Shown: positions 1-9,235, counted from the stretch's first letter. The stretch: 64,000 nucleotides of DNA from Alteromonas naphthalenivorans (GCF_000213655.1 NC_015554.1:62001-126000); one strand, 5' to 3'. Made by a program: numbers and translations. Notes: a model not told the origin generated them from the letters alone.

Positions 1-303
1 CGAAAACTGATCAACAAGCTTAGCTCTGCCAATTTACTGATCCTAGATGATTGGGGATTAGAGCCATTAACAGCTCAACAACGCAGTGATTTACTGGAAT
101 TAATTGATGCGAGATATGACACAAAATCGACCTTAATTGCCAGCCAATTACCGATAGAAAATTGGTATGAAATGATCGGAGAATCGACACATGCTGATGC
201 GATCCTAGATCGGCTTGTTCACGGAGCAATAAAGTTGGAATTAAAAGGCGAATCGATGCGAAAAAAACTAAATTCCTTGACTGATGGCGATCACTCAAGT
301 TAG
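1..303 (+). CDS. istB: IstB-like ATP-binding transposition helper, 3' end only
   Basis: Open from the first base to a TAG stop, this frame gives 101 residues of the C-terminal part of an IS21-family IstB helper ATPase. The segment LILDDWGLEPL is the Walker B strand. It is followed by the sensor-like stretch TLIASQLPIENWY and by DAILDRLVHGA, all in the order expected for IstB (DnaC-like AAA+ fold). In IS21 elements IstB assists the IstA transposase in target choice. The N-terminal half and istA lie beyond the left edge of the window. Terminal repeats 35 to 70 bases after the stop support the assignment. Confidence 0.88.
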   Translation, partial: RKLINKLSSANLLILDDWGLEPLTAQQRSDLLELIDARYDTKSTLIASQLPIENWYEMIGESTHADAILDRLVHGAIKLELKGESMRKKLNSLTDGDHSS

Positions 304-336
304 ATTTTACTAAGGTCTACTGGCAGACAAAAAAGT

Positions 337-370
337 GATCGGCTTGAATAGTATTGACCGATCGGCTTCA
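337..370 (+). repeat. IS21-type terminal repeats at the right end
   Basis: Two direct copies of GATCGGCTT, 23 bp apart, the second running into the terminal CA. They are probably the internal and terminal transposase-binding repeats of the right end. The matching inverted copies at the left end cannot be seen here. Confidence 0.7.
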
Positions 371-1263
371 TGGTATTACGCATTAAAAACTTCACTGCTG
401 AAGAAGCAATGAAACAGCAAGGTATGGATTTCCAGCCACACACCACTGACGTTTACACTCGCATTGGTGAGAAAGGCGAAACCGCTTCATGGGATTTGTA
501 TTTGCAAGAACTTGAGCCAGAGCAGTTAGATGATTTTGACTTCAACCCGTTAGATACCACAAAGATCTGGCCTGAGAAGTTAGTTGCTTCACGCAAAATT
601 GGTCGCATGGTGTTAAACCGTGTACCTGACAACTTTTTTGAAGAAACTGAGCAAGCTGCATTTGCACCAAGTAATCTAATTCCAGGTATCGAGCCATCAG
701 AAGACAGAATGCTACAAGGTCGTTTGTTCTCTTATGCTGATACCCAGCGCTACCGTTTAGGTGTTAACGCTTACCGTATTCCGGTAAACGCGCCTAAAAA
801 TGTTGAGATTAACAACCACGAGCAACATGGCCAGCTTCGTACTACATCAACTAACCGTGATGTTAACTATCAGCCTAGCCGTCGCTTAGATTTGAATGAA
901 GATCCAGCATACCGTTACTCAAGCAAGCCGCTTGCAGGTATGACACAGCAAATTCCTTTCTACAAGGAACAGAACTTCAAACAAGCGGGTGAGTTCTACC
1001 GCAACCTTGATAAACAAGGTCGTAAGAACTTAATCAACAACATGGGTGGTGCATTAGCATCGGTACCTGAAGAAGAGGTTCGCGTTATCATCAGTGCATT
1101 CATGTACAACGCTGATAAAGAATACGGTACCGGCGTTGCTAAGCTAGCTAAGGTTTCTATCTCGCAAGTACGTGCAGAAGCAAAAGCACTAATGGACGAG
1201 CAAGCAGCCCGCGCTGCTAAAGCGAAGAAAGTAGCGGAAAGCTTAACTGCCCTTATGCAATAA
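371..1263 (+). pseudogene. Catalase, C-terminal part, decapitated by the IS21 insertion
   Basis: About 297 codons of a monofunctional haem catalase remain. Recognisable parts are the start of homology at RIKNFTAEEAM, the NPLDTTKIWPEK segment, EQAAFAPSNLIPGI, and the proximal haem-ligand motif RLFSYADTQRYR with its Tyr near codon 122 of the fragment. The C-terminal catalase-related helical domain follows (FYRNLDKQGRKNLINN onward). The N-terminal portion with the catalytic His and Asn is absent because the IS21 right end sits directly against the frame. The ATG at 370 straddles the IS/gene junction and is probably accidental. Any product would be inactive as a catalase. An ankyrin gene follows, as in other katA/ankB pairs. 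Confidence 0.88.
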
Positions 1264-1282
1264 GTAACACCACTATCAACTC

Positions 1283-1304
1283 GCCCTACCTATTTAGGTA
1301 GGGC
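1283..1304 (+). terminator. Hairpin after the catalase remnant
   Basis: Inverted repeat GCCCTACCT / AGGTAGGGC with a 4-nt loop, 20 bases after the catalase stop. It has no real U-tract, so it could be a weak terminator or an RNA-stabilising hairpin between the catalase and ankyrin genes. Confidence 0.5.
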
Positions 1305-1412
1305 AGTTATAGTTATCAAAGACTTCGTTTGAACCACCTGTTTTACCTTGTAGCTTTTTTCATATCAACTACTCATATTTATCATTATTAAAGACGACAT
1401 AGGAGACCCACA

Positions 1413-1979
1413 ATGCACATCGTTAAACGCACACTTTTGGTTTTTACTTTAATGCTTAGCGTGAGTCTATGTCATGCGCAATCCAGTATTGATGAGCTGA
1501 AAGCGCACTATTTTGATGCCGCGCGTGAGGGCAACGTTGAATTGCTTCAAGCCTTTTATCAGGCCGGTCTTGATGGAAACGTAGCTGATGAAAAAGGTTA
1601 TACCGCACTTATTCTAGCGGCTTACCATGGTCACAACGATGCGGTTAATTATTTACTTGGCAAGGAAAATATCAATGCCTGCCAGGAAGATAACAAAGGT
1701 AACACCGCACTAATGGGTGCTATTTTCAAAGGGCATTTGAGTGTGGCTAGAAAACTGATGTTTGCACAATGCAATATCGATGAAACTAACTCTCAAGGTC
1801 AAACGGCACTTATGTTCGCTAGTTTGTTCGATAGGCAGTCTTTAGTGAATGAGTTAATTGAGCAAGGCGCTAACCCGCAGCACAAAGACTTGGCAGGTAA
1901 CTCAGTGGCCGATATTGCCTTATCGCAAGGCAATTATAAATTGGCGAAAACGCTGAACGAGTCAAACGTTAATCGGTGA
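1413..1979 (+). CDS. Periplasmic ankyrin-repeat protein (AnkB-like, catalase partner)
   Basis: A 188-residue protein with an N-terminal signal peptide ending near CHAQ (residues 20-23) and about four ankyrin repeats. The clearest begin at GYTALILAAYHGH (near residue 62), GNTALMGAIFKGH (near 96) and GQTALMFASLF (near 130), with a weaker one at the end. Known relatives next to catalase genes, such as Pseudomonas AnkB, are periplasmic and support full catalase activity, probably in haem handling or antioxidant protection. Its intended partner here is the truncated catalase just upstream, so the gene may now be orphaned. An AGGAGA ribosome-binding site precedes the ATG. Ankyrin proteins are diverse, so the exact role is inferred from the neighbour. 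Confidence 0.82.
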   Translation: MHIVKRTLLVFTLMLSVSLCHAQSSIDELKAHYFDAAREGNVELLQAFYQAGLDGNVADEKGYTALILAAYHGHNDAVNYLLGKENINACQEDNKGNTALMGAIFKGHLSVARKLMFAQCNIDETNSQGQTALMFASLFDRQSLVNELIEQGANPQHKDLAGNSVADIALSQGNYKLAKTLNESNVNR

Positions 1980-2012
1980 TACCTCTCGGTTTACATTATC
2001 AATGATAGAAAT

Positions 2013-2031
2013 GGGGCGCTCGCCCCTTTTT
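2013..2031 (+). terminator. Rho-independent terminator after the ankyrin gene
   Basis: Perfect stem GGGGCG / CGCCCC with a 2-nt CT turn as drawn (the real loop is probably 4 nt), followed by five Ts, 33 bases after the stop codon. Confidence 0.85.
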
Positions 2032-2205
2032 CCATTAACACCTCAAAAACGTTTAGCTAAAATATTGAGTCTCCACTATAGATTGTCATTTTATTTAATT
2101 ACTCTTATGCCTATTGAGCTAGATAGAGTGAATTGGTCTATCTTCAAGTAGTATGTCTAGTTCCCAGCGCGCAGTGTAAATGAAATACCTAAGGGGATCT
2201 CATGA

Positions 2206-3285
2206 ATGAAGTTTGACTCTATAAAATCTAGGCTTGTACTAATGACACTGATTTGTGTTGTTGGAATGGGCATGCTGGTGGTCAGTCAGCATTATTTTAC
2301 GCAGCGGCTCATTGAATTGAATCAGCAAAGGAATTTGTTGCTTCGCATGGGGCAAGATTTATTGCAAATGCGGCGCCACGAGAAAGACTTTTTGATGCGC
2401 CATCAGCAGGAGTACTTTCAGTTATTTATCGAGCGTTCTGAGAGTTTTAGCACTCGGCTTAATCAGCTTACGCCTTTAATTAGCGATTATGATATGCCCA
2501 TGTCGCAGTTAGGGAATTTAGCCGAAGGCTTGGATGAATACCAACAACTTTTCCAGCAAGTCGTTGCGCTACAAACCAAGATAGGGCTTACCCCAACATC
2601 TGGCTTGCTAGGGCAAATGATTAATACTGAGGGGGAATTGCTCAGTCAGTCGTATTTTGATGTTGGGTCTAATGCGCTCATTCAACTTGACGGCGCAAGA
2701 TTAGCTATTCGCGATTTTCAACTAACCCGTAATAACTATTACGCCACCCTTGCGGTTCAAAGTATAGAGCTACTGGCGCAGGAGCGTAACGCGGGTAAAT
2801 CAGAACAGGTAAATGAACTACTTAGCGTGTATAAAGAAACCGTGAGGGCGCTTGCTATTGCCCATCAAACGCTAGGTCTTACTCACAATGAGGGTTTGGT
2901 AGGGCGTTTTCGGCGACAAGCTCACAATGTGGAACAACAGCTCACATTAATTGACAACGCTTTACAGCCTATTATTGAAAACCAAGAGCAAAAAGTAAAA
3001 ATATACAGTATTAGTATTGCGGTGCTCACCTCAGTGCTTTTAATTTTAATTCTAGTAAAGAGCTTTGCCACATTTCACCGAGCTTTCTCTAATTTCGTTA
3101 TGTTCTTCTATCGGTGTAAGCGCCAATATCAGCGGATGGATCCGAGGAAACTCGGTTTTGCTGAGTTCAAATCGTTGGCTGAACTTGCCAATGAAATGGT
3201 AGAGTCTCGTCAAGCAATTGAAGAACGACTCGCTGTTGTGGAAGCAGAATTAGCACAAAAGCAGAGAAAATCAGAGACAAGTTGA
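2206..3285 (+). CDS. HBM-like membrane sensor protein lacking an output domain
   Basis: A 359-residue protein with one transmembrane helix at about 8-28 and another at about 265-285, enclosing a mostly helical periplasmic region of about 235 residues. The segment LLQMRRHEKDFLMRHQQEYF near residues 47-66 resembles the RxxEKDFLxR signature of helical bimodular (HBM) chemoreceptor sensor domains. After the second helix there are only about 70 residues ending in a coiled coil, with no methyl-accepting, kinase or GGDEF domain. An overlapping ATG at 2202 gives only four codons; the ATG at 2206 follows AAGGGGA at good spacing. The output is unknown: it may dimerise with a chemoreceptor or act through a separate partner. 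Confidence 0.7.
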   Translation: MKFDSIKSRLVLMTLICVVGMGMLVVSQHYFTQRLIELNQQRNLLLRMGQDLLQMRRHEKDFLMRHQQEYFQLFIERSESFSTRLNQLTPLISDYDMPMSQLGNLAEGLDEYQQLFQQVVALQTKIGLTPTSGLLGQMINTEGELLSQSYFDVGSNALIQLDGARLAIRDFQLTRNNYYATLAVQSIELLAQERNAGKSEQVNELLSVYKETVRALAIAHQTLGLTHNEGLVGRFRRQAHNVEQQLTLIDNALQPIIENQEQKVKIYSISIAVLTSVLLILILVKSFATFHRAFSNFVMFFYRCKRQYQRMDPRKLGFAEFKSLAELANEMVESRQAIEERLAVVEAELAQKQRKSETS

Positions 3286-3303
3286 AGGTAGGTGAACGTA
3301 AAT

Positions 3304-4356
3304 ATGCAATTTAACAAATTAGGCGGTAGCGACTTATCGGTATCGGATATTTGCCTTGGCACCATGACATGGGGCATTCAAAACACGCAGCAAGACGCCG
3401 ATGAGCAATTAGCAATGGCAATTGATCATGGTGTGAACTTCATCGATACCGCCGAAATGTACCCTGTTCCACCGAACGATAAAACCTACGGTGATACCGA
3501 GCGCATCTTGGGTAACTGGTTAGCAAGAAATCCTGCCGCCCGTAATTCTCTAGTCATTATGACAAAGGTTGCCGGCAGTGGCTTAAGTTACATCCGTGAC
3601 GGTGGCCCCATTACATCTCATGCGGTAGAGGTGGCGCTGGATAATTCGTTAAGCCGATTAAATACCGATTATGTAGATGTCTACCAATTACACTGGCCGA
3701 ATCGCGTTACCCCGCATTTTGGAAAGCATTGGCCTGACCGTGCTAACCCTATAAAAATTAATAAGCAGCAAGAAATTGAGGGTATGCGAGATATTTTATC
3801 CGGCATTAAAAAAGCACTCGATGCAGGGAAAATTCGTCATTGGGGATTATCTGATGATACACCTTGGGGTATTCATACGTTTTTAACGCTGTGCAAAGAA
3901 ATGAATATTCCTTTTCCAGTTTCAATTCAAAACGAATTTAGTTTACTGCATTTAAAAGATTGGCCGTATTTGATTGAAACCTGTGTACTTGAAGATATTG
4001 CCTATTTACCTTGGTCGCCACTGGCTACAGGTATGCTAAGTGGTAAGTACATGAATGGTGATAGACCCAAAGGTTCAAGGTGGACACTGGTTCAGCGCCA
4101 AGGATTATTCAGAGATAAAGAGCCCGCCCGTGAAGCCACCGCTCGTTATGTTGAAATTGCCAAGCGAGCAAAGATTACCCCGTCGCAATTGGCTTTAGCG
4201 TGGTGTAAACAAGTGCCAGGTGTGACTTCTACCATTATTGGCGCGACGACCACCGAGCAGTTAGCTGAAAACTTGTCGGCATTTTCACTTAACCTAGATG
4301 AAAGCACATTGAAACAAATAGGCGAGGTGGTTCGCCGCCATCCGTTAGGTTATTAG
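3304..4356 (+). CDS. tas: NADP(H)-dependent aldo-keto reductase, Tas family
   Basis: Soluble TIM-barrel aldo-keto reductase of about 350 residues, closest in pattern to E. coli Tas. The catalytic tetrad is visible as D48, Y53 (in DTAEMY), K88 (MTKV) and H130 (QLHW). The AEMYPVPP segment is characteristic of the Tas branch, and the C-terminal cofactor region IIGATTTEQL is present. The physiological substrate of this branch is not established. A GTG at 3292 would add four residues, but the ATG at 3304 gives an N-terminus (MQFNKLG) that matches the family. The gene begins 18 bases after the HBM-like sensor and may be cotranscribed with it. Confidence 0.88.
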   Translation: MQFNKLGGSDLSVSDICLGTMTWGIQNTQQDADEQLAMAIDHGVNFIDTAEMYPVPPNDKTYGDTERILGNWLARNPAARNSLVIMTKVAGSGLSYIRDGGPITSHAVEVALDNSLSRLNTDYVDVYQLHWPNRVTPHFGKHWPDRANPIKINKQQEIEGMRDILSGIKKALDAGKIRHWGLSDDTPWGIHTFLTLCKEMNIPFPVSIQNEFSLLHLKDWPYLIETCVLEDIAYLPWSPLATGMLSGKYMNGDRPKGSRWTLVQRQGLFRDKEPAREATARYVEIAKRAKITPSQLALAWCKQVPGVTSTIIGATTTEQLAENLSAFSLNLDESTLKQIGEVVRRHPLGY

Positions 4357-4411
4357 ATACTGTGGTAACAAAAGGTGCAAACATTAGAGCGTAAGTTTCT
4401 AATATTACGGG

Positions 4412-4430
4412 CCAAGTCACAACGACTTGG
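4412..4430 (+). other. Stem-loop downstream of the tas-like gene
   Basis: Perfect 7-bp inverted repeat CCAAGTC / GACTTGG with a 5-nt loop. No U-tract follows, so it is not a standard terminator; it could define or protect the 3' end of the upstream transcript. Confidence 0.4.
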
Positions 4431-4509
4431 TGCAAGCCCTAAACACAGCCTGTCTTACCCAAGAATTGCAGTAAGGTTATAAATTGCGGTGATTTTATAC
4501 TGTCGACGT

Positions 4510-4538
4510 TGGTCATTTATCTGTCACAACTTCGTCAT
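4510..4538 (+). promoter_or_regulatory. PHO-box array upstream of the phosphate cotransporter
   Basis: Three 7-base half-sites in direct repeat with an 11-bp period: TGGTCAT (4510), CTGTCAC (4521) and TCGTCAT (4532), each separated by a 4-base AT-rich spacer except the second spacer AACT. The consensus PHO box is two CTGTCAT-like units in this spacing. TATAAA at 4541 could serve as the -10. A further CTGTCAC at 4565 lies in the same 11-bp phase. PhoB control of the downstream Na+/phosphate cotransporter fits well but is inferred. Confidence 0.72.
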
Positions 4539-4576
4539 AGTATAAATTCACTGTTATTTATTGACTGTCACCTTTT

Positions 4577-5728
4577 ATGTCTCTATCAGATTCGCCCCTT
4601 GTTTGTGAAACCGAAACCCAGCATGGCAACTGGCGCCGTTGGCTATTGCTTATTGCACTAGTGTATTTAATGCTGTTGGCCGTTAGCATGATAGGAAGCG
4701 GCTTTAAACTTGCTGCCGGCGATCACGCAAAAACGCTATTCACTTTTGCTAGTAATCCCATCATGGGGCTGATTATCGGCATGGTAGCTACCGCGCTCAT
4801 TCAATCTTCAAGTACGGTAACCTCTATTATTGTTGGCATGGTGGCAGGTGGATTACCTATCACCATCGCCGTGCCTATGATGATGGGGGCTAATATTGGC
4901 ACCAGCATCACCAACACCCTTGTTAGCCTTGGGCATGTCGCTAAAAAAGATGAATTCCAACGAGCATTTAACGCCGCGACTATTCACGATTTCTTCAATG
5001 TGATGTCGGTGATTATATTCTTGCCTCTAGAAATGGCCTTTGGGATTTTGGAGCACTCTAGCGCCTTTGTAGTGTCTATGCTCAATACGGGTGGCACAAT
5101 GGGCGTTGACGGGTTTAATCCTATCAAAGCACTTACCCAGCCGGCACTTAACGTGGTAACAGGCATGGTTAGCGGTTTGCCTTCAGTGTACCCCGGTATC
5201 GTTAAGATCATTCTCGGTATTGGGCTTATTGTTACCTCAATTACCTACATGGGGAAAATCATGAAATCCCTTATGGTAGGTAAAGCAAAAGATATTCTGC
5301 ATAAAAGCATCGGTAAAGGGCCTATATCGGGTATTTCTTCTGGTGCACTAATGACAGTGCTGGTGCAATCTTCTTCTACTACCACCTCTTTAGTGGTGCC
5401 GTTAGTGGGCAGTGATATTCTAAAGGCAAAAGATATTTATCCCTTTACCCTTGGCGCTAATATTGGCACCTGTATTACCGCGTTAATTGCAGCGCTGGGT
5501 GTGGTGGGTGTGAATGCCGCGTTTGCATTACAAATTGCCCTTGTGCATCTGTTATATAACGTTTTTAGCGTGGTGTTAATTTACGGTACGCCAATGTTGC
5601 GCAATATTCCGTTAGATTTGTCTTATAAACTGTCGGTTATTGTCGCCGAGAAGAAATTTTACGGGGTAGCGTATATTGGTGGGCTATTTTTCTGCATGCC
5701 GCTAGGTATCATTTTTATGTCAGTTTGA
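4577..5728 (+). CDS. Na+/phosphate cotransporter, NptA/PNaS family
   Basis: Inner-membrane protein of 383 residues with two inverted Na_Pi_cotrans repeats. The diagnostic QSSST motifs occur as QSSSTVTS near residue 76 and QSSSTTTS near residue 264, each followed by a GANIGT motif (GANIGTSITN and GANIGTCITA), as in SLC34-type and bacterial NptA transporters. It would import inorganic phosphate driven by the sodium gradient, which the Nqr pump encoded in this window can supply. The PHO-box array directly upstream supports a phosphate role. It lacks the PhoU-like C-terminal domain found in some longer relatives. Confidence 0.88.
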   Translation: MSLSDSPLVCETETQHGNWRRWLLLIALVYLMLLAVSMIGSGFKLAAGDHAKTLFTFASNPIMGLIIGMVATALIQSSSTVTSIIVGMVAGGLPITIAVPMMMGANIGTSITNTLVSLGHVAKKDEFQRAFNAATIHDFFNVMSVIIFLPLEMAFGILEHSSAFVVSMLNTGGTMGVDGFNPIKALTQPALNVVTGMVSGLPSVYPGIVKIILGIGLIVTSITYMGKIMKSLMVGKAKDILHKSIGKGPISGISSGALMTVLVQSSSTTTSLVVPLVGSDILKAKDIYPFTLGANIGTCITALIAALGVVGVNAAFALQIALVHLLYNVFSVVLIYGTPMLRNIPLDLSYKLSVIVAEKKFYGVAYIGGLFFCMPLGIIFMSV

Positions 5729-5800
5729 TTTTATTGACCTCTGTTTCTATCTGATATTGCGTGCTAGTCACGTTCTAAAGCGAAACCAAACCTATAAAAA

Positions 5801-5830
5801 AACCGCGCTATTGCTTAGCGCGGTTTTCTT
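5801..5830. terminator. Bidirectional terminator between nptA-like gene and porin
   Basis: Stem AACCGCGCTA / TAGCGCGGTT with a 5-nt loop, preceded by an A-run and followed by TTCTTTT. It separates two convergent genes and can serve both strands. Confidence 0.85.
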
Positions 5831-5854
5831 TTAACACGGGGTGTTCTTTACGAA

Positions 5855-7021
5855 TTAAAAGGCGTATTTTGCAGAAACCTGTAAACGGTTCATATCACCT
5901 TCTAACCCTTCTTCAATTTCGCGATGTGCAAACGCGTACTCTGCACCAAAGGTAAGGGCTTTGGTAGGCGAATACAGTAAGTTAGCACGCGCGCTGTAGC
6001 TGCTTTCTGTCACGCTAAGGCCGGTAAGAGTAGTGTCGTTATCAATATCTAACGCTGAAAACATGAAGCTGCTTCGCATTCTGTCGTTCCAAAGGTGACG
6101 ATAGGCAATAGCGTAACCCGTTGAATCGATAGCTTCCAAATCTCCATCGGCGGTGATGACTGCGCCATTTGCAGCATTCAATGCGGAATATCTACCCATC
6201 CCTTGGCCTGTATTCACCATAAAGCGAATATCATCGCCGCTCGACAACTTGTATTTTCCTGACAAGGCGACACCATAACTGGTTTCATCGGCGTCAATTC
6301 CACTGCCATCATCATATGAAAGTTGACGTACCAGACCTGCTATTTTCACGTAGCCCCAGTCTTGTTTAGCGGTGTAGGCGGCGACGAAATCAGGAACGGC
6401 GTTATCGTCAGCCACAATTCGGCTACCACCACCGTTGGGTGTTACCGTAGTTTCAGGATTCTCTAACGCCAATTGTAAACCGCCGTTGGTGTATCGCACC
6501 ATGACTTGTCTACCGAATGTAATGCCGTCTGTCGTACCAATGAAATCAAGAGATTCTGGTAGGGAACCTACATCCATAAATGTGGTCCATGTTTGACCCA
6601 CTAACCATTCTTTGTATTGAATGTAGGCGTGGCGAACACGGGGGGTGTAAGAGTTACTAATGCGTTCATCACCACCGCTAGTGACGATAAAATCTAATTC
6701 TAATACTCCTTTGATTTCATCACCTTCCGCTGTTGGCGTGTTGGTGCTAAATCTAAAACGAGATTGACGAATATGTGCATCAAATTGGGTGCCTTCATCG
6801 CCACCGGAAACCGGCGTTAGCGAGGGAATGTAAAAATCTCGACCAATACTACCGGAACCTAGCGTGCCTTCAGAGTAGTTGCTCACCATCGCGTCGGCTT
6901 TTATGTAGCCGGTGAATTTAACGCTGGTATCGCCTAAGTCAGCGGCGCTAACGAATGTTGCGTTAGACGCTGCAAGTGCTAACGATACGGCTAGCACTGA
7001 GTTTTTTATTATGGCTTTCAT
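5855..7021 (-). CDS. DcaP-like outer-membrane porin
   Basis: A 388-residue beta-barrel protein with a signal peptide cleaved near VSAAD (residue about 26) and the terminal Phe typical of outer-membrane barrels (SAKYAF). The early segment VKFTGYIKADAM, followed by a distal DAHIRQSRFRFS, matches the DcaP-like porin family, whose members carry dicarboxylates and other small anions. It is divergent from acs with a 253-bp gap containing a cluster of palindromes, so it may be controlled with acetate use. Substrate is unknown; an acetate or dicarboxylate role is inferred from context only. Confidence 0.8.
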   Translation of the reverse strand: MKAIIKNSVLAVSLALAASNATFVSAADLGDTSVKFTGYIKADAMVSNYSEGTLGSGSIGRDFYIPSLTPVSGGDEGTQFDAHIRQSRFRFSTNTPTAEGDEIKGVLELDFIVTSGGDERISNSYTPRVRHAYIQYKEWLVGQTWTTFMDVGSLPESLDFIGTTDGITFGRQVMVRYTNGGLQLALENPETTVTPNGGGSRIVADDNAVPDFVAAYTAKQDWGYVKIAGLVRQLSYDDGSGIDADETSYGVALSGKYKLSSGDDIRFMVNTGQGMGRYSALNAANGAVITADGDLEAIDSTGYAIAYRHLWNDRMRSSFMFSALDIDNDTTLTGLSVTESSYSARANLLYSPTKALTFGAEYAFAHREIEEGLEGDMNRLQVSAKYAF

Positions 7022-7084
7022 TATATTTGCCCTAAAGTGTGGTTAAATAAATGTAAATTCAAAGTTAACTTCTATAGATTTGCC

Positions 7085-7210
7085 GACCTTGGTGCAAATT
7101 GAAATAAGCTAATGGTCGCATACGACTATAGTCGTAATTGGTGAGTAGTCGAATTCCTAGGACTAAAGTCCATAAACCGTAAGACCAAAGTCGCATTTTT
7201 ACTTTATAGT
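7085..7210. promoter_or_regulatory. Operator cluster and promoter between the porin and acs
   Basis: A family of 10-bp palindromes of form GACYWWRGTC fills this divergent region: GACTATAGTC at 7124-7133 inside a perfect 16-bp palindrome (7121-7136), GACTAAAGTC at 7161-7170 and GACCAAAGTC at 7183-7192. A weaker GACCTTGGTG lies at 7085-7094 and a half-site TAGTCG at 7146-7151. The last site sits where a -35 box should be for TATAGT at 7205-7210, typical of an activator-dependent promoter. CrbR, encoded just after acs, is the obvious candidate binder; this is inference. Confidence 0.62.
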
Positions 7211-7274
7211 CTAATCATTACAGTGTTTAGTATATGAAAGCATTTCACATTATTGATATTGGAGGCAATTTTTT

Positions 7275-9224
7275 ATGACTGCCAGTAAGATTTTTTCTGT
7301 TCCTGACGCGATTAAAAGTAACACCCATTTAACGGATGCTCAGTACGCTGAGATGTATGCTAATTCTGTAGCACACCCTGAAGCATTTTGGGCTGAACAT
7401 GCAAACTTACTTGAATGGTTTAAAAAGCCGACCAAAGTGAAAAACACCCATTTTGGTGACAATGATGTTTCTATTAAATGGTTTGAAGACGGTGAATTAA
7501 ATGCCAGTTACAACTGTATCGACCGTCACCTAGCAGACAGCGCTGATAAAGTGGCTATTCACTGGGAAGGTGACTCCCCTGAAGACAGCCAAGATATTAC
7601 TTTTCAAGAAGTGCACGATGAAGTTTGTAAATTAGCTAACGCTCTTAAATCTCTAGGTGTGACTAAAGGCGACAGAGTCGCTATTTATATGCCAATGGTG
7701 CCCGACGCTGCTTACGCTATGTTGGCGTGCGCCCGAATTGGTGCTATTCACTCTGTTATTTTTGGGGGGTTCTCGCCGAACGCGATTGCCGATCGTATTA
7801 ATGATAGCGATGCCAAAGTGGTTATTACGGCAGATGAAGGCCGCCGAGCGGGTCGCTCTGTACCTCTAAAAGCCAATGTAGATAAGGCCTTGTCAAAAGG
7901 TGCTTGCCCATCCATTACTCATGTCATCGTTAAGAAAGTAACAGGTGAAGATGTAGCGTGGAACGAAAGTCACGATGTATGGTGGGATGAGCTGGTGGCT
8001 GAGTGCGCCACAACGTGTGAGCCTGAAGTGATGAACGCGGAAGACCCACTGTTTATCCTGTATACATCGGGTTCAACTGGCACGCCTAAAGGCGTAGTGC
8101 ATACTACCGGTGGTTACTTGCTTTATACCGCCATGACCTTTAAATACGCCTTTGATTATCAAGAAAATGATGTTTACTGGTGTACTGCGGATGTCGGTTG
8201 GATCACAGGACACAGCTACATGGTCTACGGCCCTATGATCAACGGCGCTTCTCAGGTGTTTTTTGAGGGCGTACCTACTTATCCTGACGTGCGTCGTATT
8301 GCGCAAGTAGTAGAAAAATACAAAGTAAACAGCCTTTACACGGCACCAACGGCTATTCGTGCATTGATGGCGCATGGTGATAAGCCAGCAGAAGGTTGCG
8401 ACTTATCTTCGTTACGTTTACTCGGTACAGTTGGTGAACCAATTAACCCTGAAGCGTGGGAATGGTATTACCGTGTAATTGGCCAAAGCCGTTGTCCTAT
8501 CATGGATACATGGTGGCAGACTGAAACTGGTGGCCATATGATAACGCCATTACCTGGTGCCACAGCACTTAAGCCTGGTTCTGCCACGAGGCCATTCTTT
8601 GGTATTCAGCCTGCGCTTTTCGATGCTGAAGGCAACGAACTTGAAGGCGCAGCCGAAGGTAACCTTGTGATTAAGGATAGCTGGCCAAGCCAAGCTAGAA
8701 CTGTATATGGCGACCATCAACGCTTTATCAGTACCTACTTTAGTGCTTACAAAGGTGTATACTTTACCGGTGATGGCGCAAGACGTGATGAAGATGGTTA
8801 TTACTGGATTACAGGGCGCGTCGATGATGTGTTAAATGTATCCGGTCACCGTTTAGGTACTGCTGAAATTGAGAGCGCACTAGTGGCGCATCCAAAAGTG
8901 GCTGAAGCGGCTGTAGTGGGCTTCCCTCATGATATTAAAGGGCAGGGCATTTACGTCTACGTTACTCCAATTGACGGTGTTGCCGTTGATGATGCGCTAA
9001 CCACAGAGCTTAAAAACTGGGTGAGACAAGAGCTTAGCCCCATTGCGACACCTGATAAAATACAGTGGTCGGCTGGCTTACCTAAAACCCGTTCAGGTAA
9101 AATTATGCGTCGTATTTTGCGTAAAATTGCTGCGAACGAACATGAGCAACTTGGTGATATATCTACATTGGCGGATCCGTCAGTTGTTGATACACTCATT
9201 GAGGAGCGATTAAATAAATCATAA
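7275..9224 (+). CDS. acs: Acetyl-CoA synthetase
   Basis: Cytoplasmic AMP-forming acetate:CoA ligase of 649 residues, the usual length. It activates acetate to acetyl-CoA through acetyl-AMP. Visible signatures are the AMP-binding motif [14 protein letters not shown] near residue 263, the WWQTETGG motif, and the C-terminal [11 protein letters not shown], whose Lys near 609 is the residue regulated by acetylation in this family. A strong GGAGG site at 7261 sets the ATG. crbR follows after 11 bases and is probably cotranscribed, and a separate symporter operon for the same substrate lies 10 kb away. The upstream palindromes suggest two-component activation. Confidence 0.97.
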   Translation: MTASKIFSVPDAIKSNTHLTDAQYAEMYANSVAHPEAFWAEHANLLEWFKKPTKVKNTHFGDNDVSIKWFEDGELNASYNCIDRHLADSADKVAIHWEGDSPEDSQDITFQEVHDEVCKLANALKSLGVTKGDRVAIYMPMVPDAAYAMLACARIGAIHSVIFGGFSPNAIADRINDSDAKVVITADEGRRAGRSVPLKANVDKALSKGACPSITHVIVKKVTGEDVAWNESHDVWWDELVAECATTCEPEVMNAEDPLFILYTSGSTGTPKGVVHTTGGYLLYTAMTFKYAFDYQENDVYWCTADVGWITGHSYMVYGPMINGASQVFFEGVPTYPDVRRIAQVVEKYKVNSLYTAPTAIRALMAHGDKPAEGCDLSSLRLLGTVGEPINPEAWEWYYRVIGQSRCPIMDTWWQTETGGHMITPLPGATALKPGSATRPFFGIQPALFDAEGNELEGAAEGNLVIKDSWPSQARTVYGDHQRFISTYFSAYKGVYFTGDGARRDEDGYYWITGRVDDVLNVSGHRLGTAEIESALVAHPKVAEAAVVGFPHDIKGQGIYVYVTPIDGVAVDDALTTELKNWVRQELSPIATPDKIQWSAGLPKTRSGKIMRRILRKIAANEHEQLGDISTLADPSVVDTLIEERLNKS

Positions 9225-9235
9225 AGGATAATGCA

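Larger units (their letters stand above)
1..370 (+). mobile_element. Right end of an IS21-family insertion sequence
   Basis: The element enters from the left edge, carries the istB 3' end, and ends at the dinucleotide CA at 369-370, matching the TG...CA ends of IS21-family elements. A 9-base unit, GATCGGCTT, occurs at 337-345 and again at 360-368, a 23-bp period. Repeated terminal transposase-binding sites are typical of this family. The next base is already inside catalase coding sequence, so the boundary is sharp. The left end and any target duplication are outside the window. Confidence 0.82.

Noticed and set aside
8073..8375. Antisense frames within acs, katG, ppc and nqr genes
   Set aside because: All lie opposite well-supported genes, lack ribosome-binding sites and show no domain signature.
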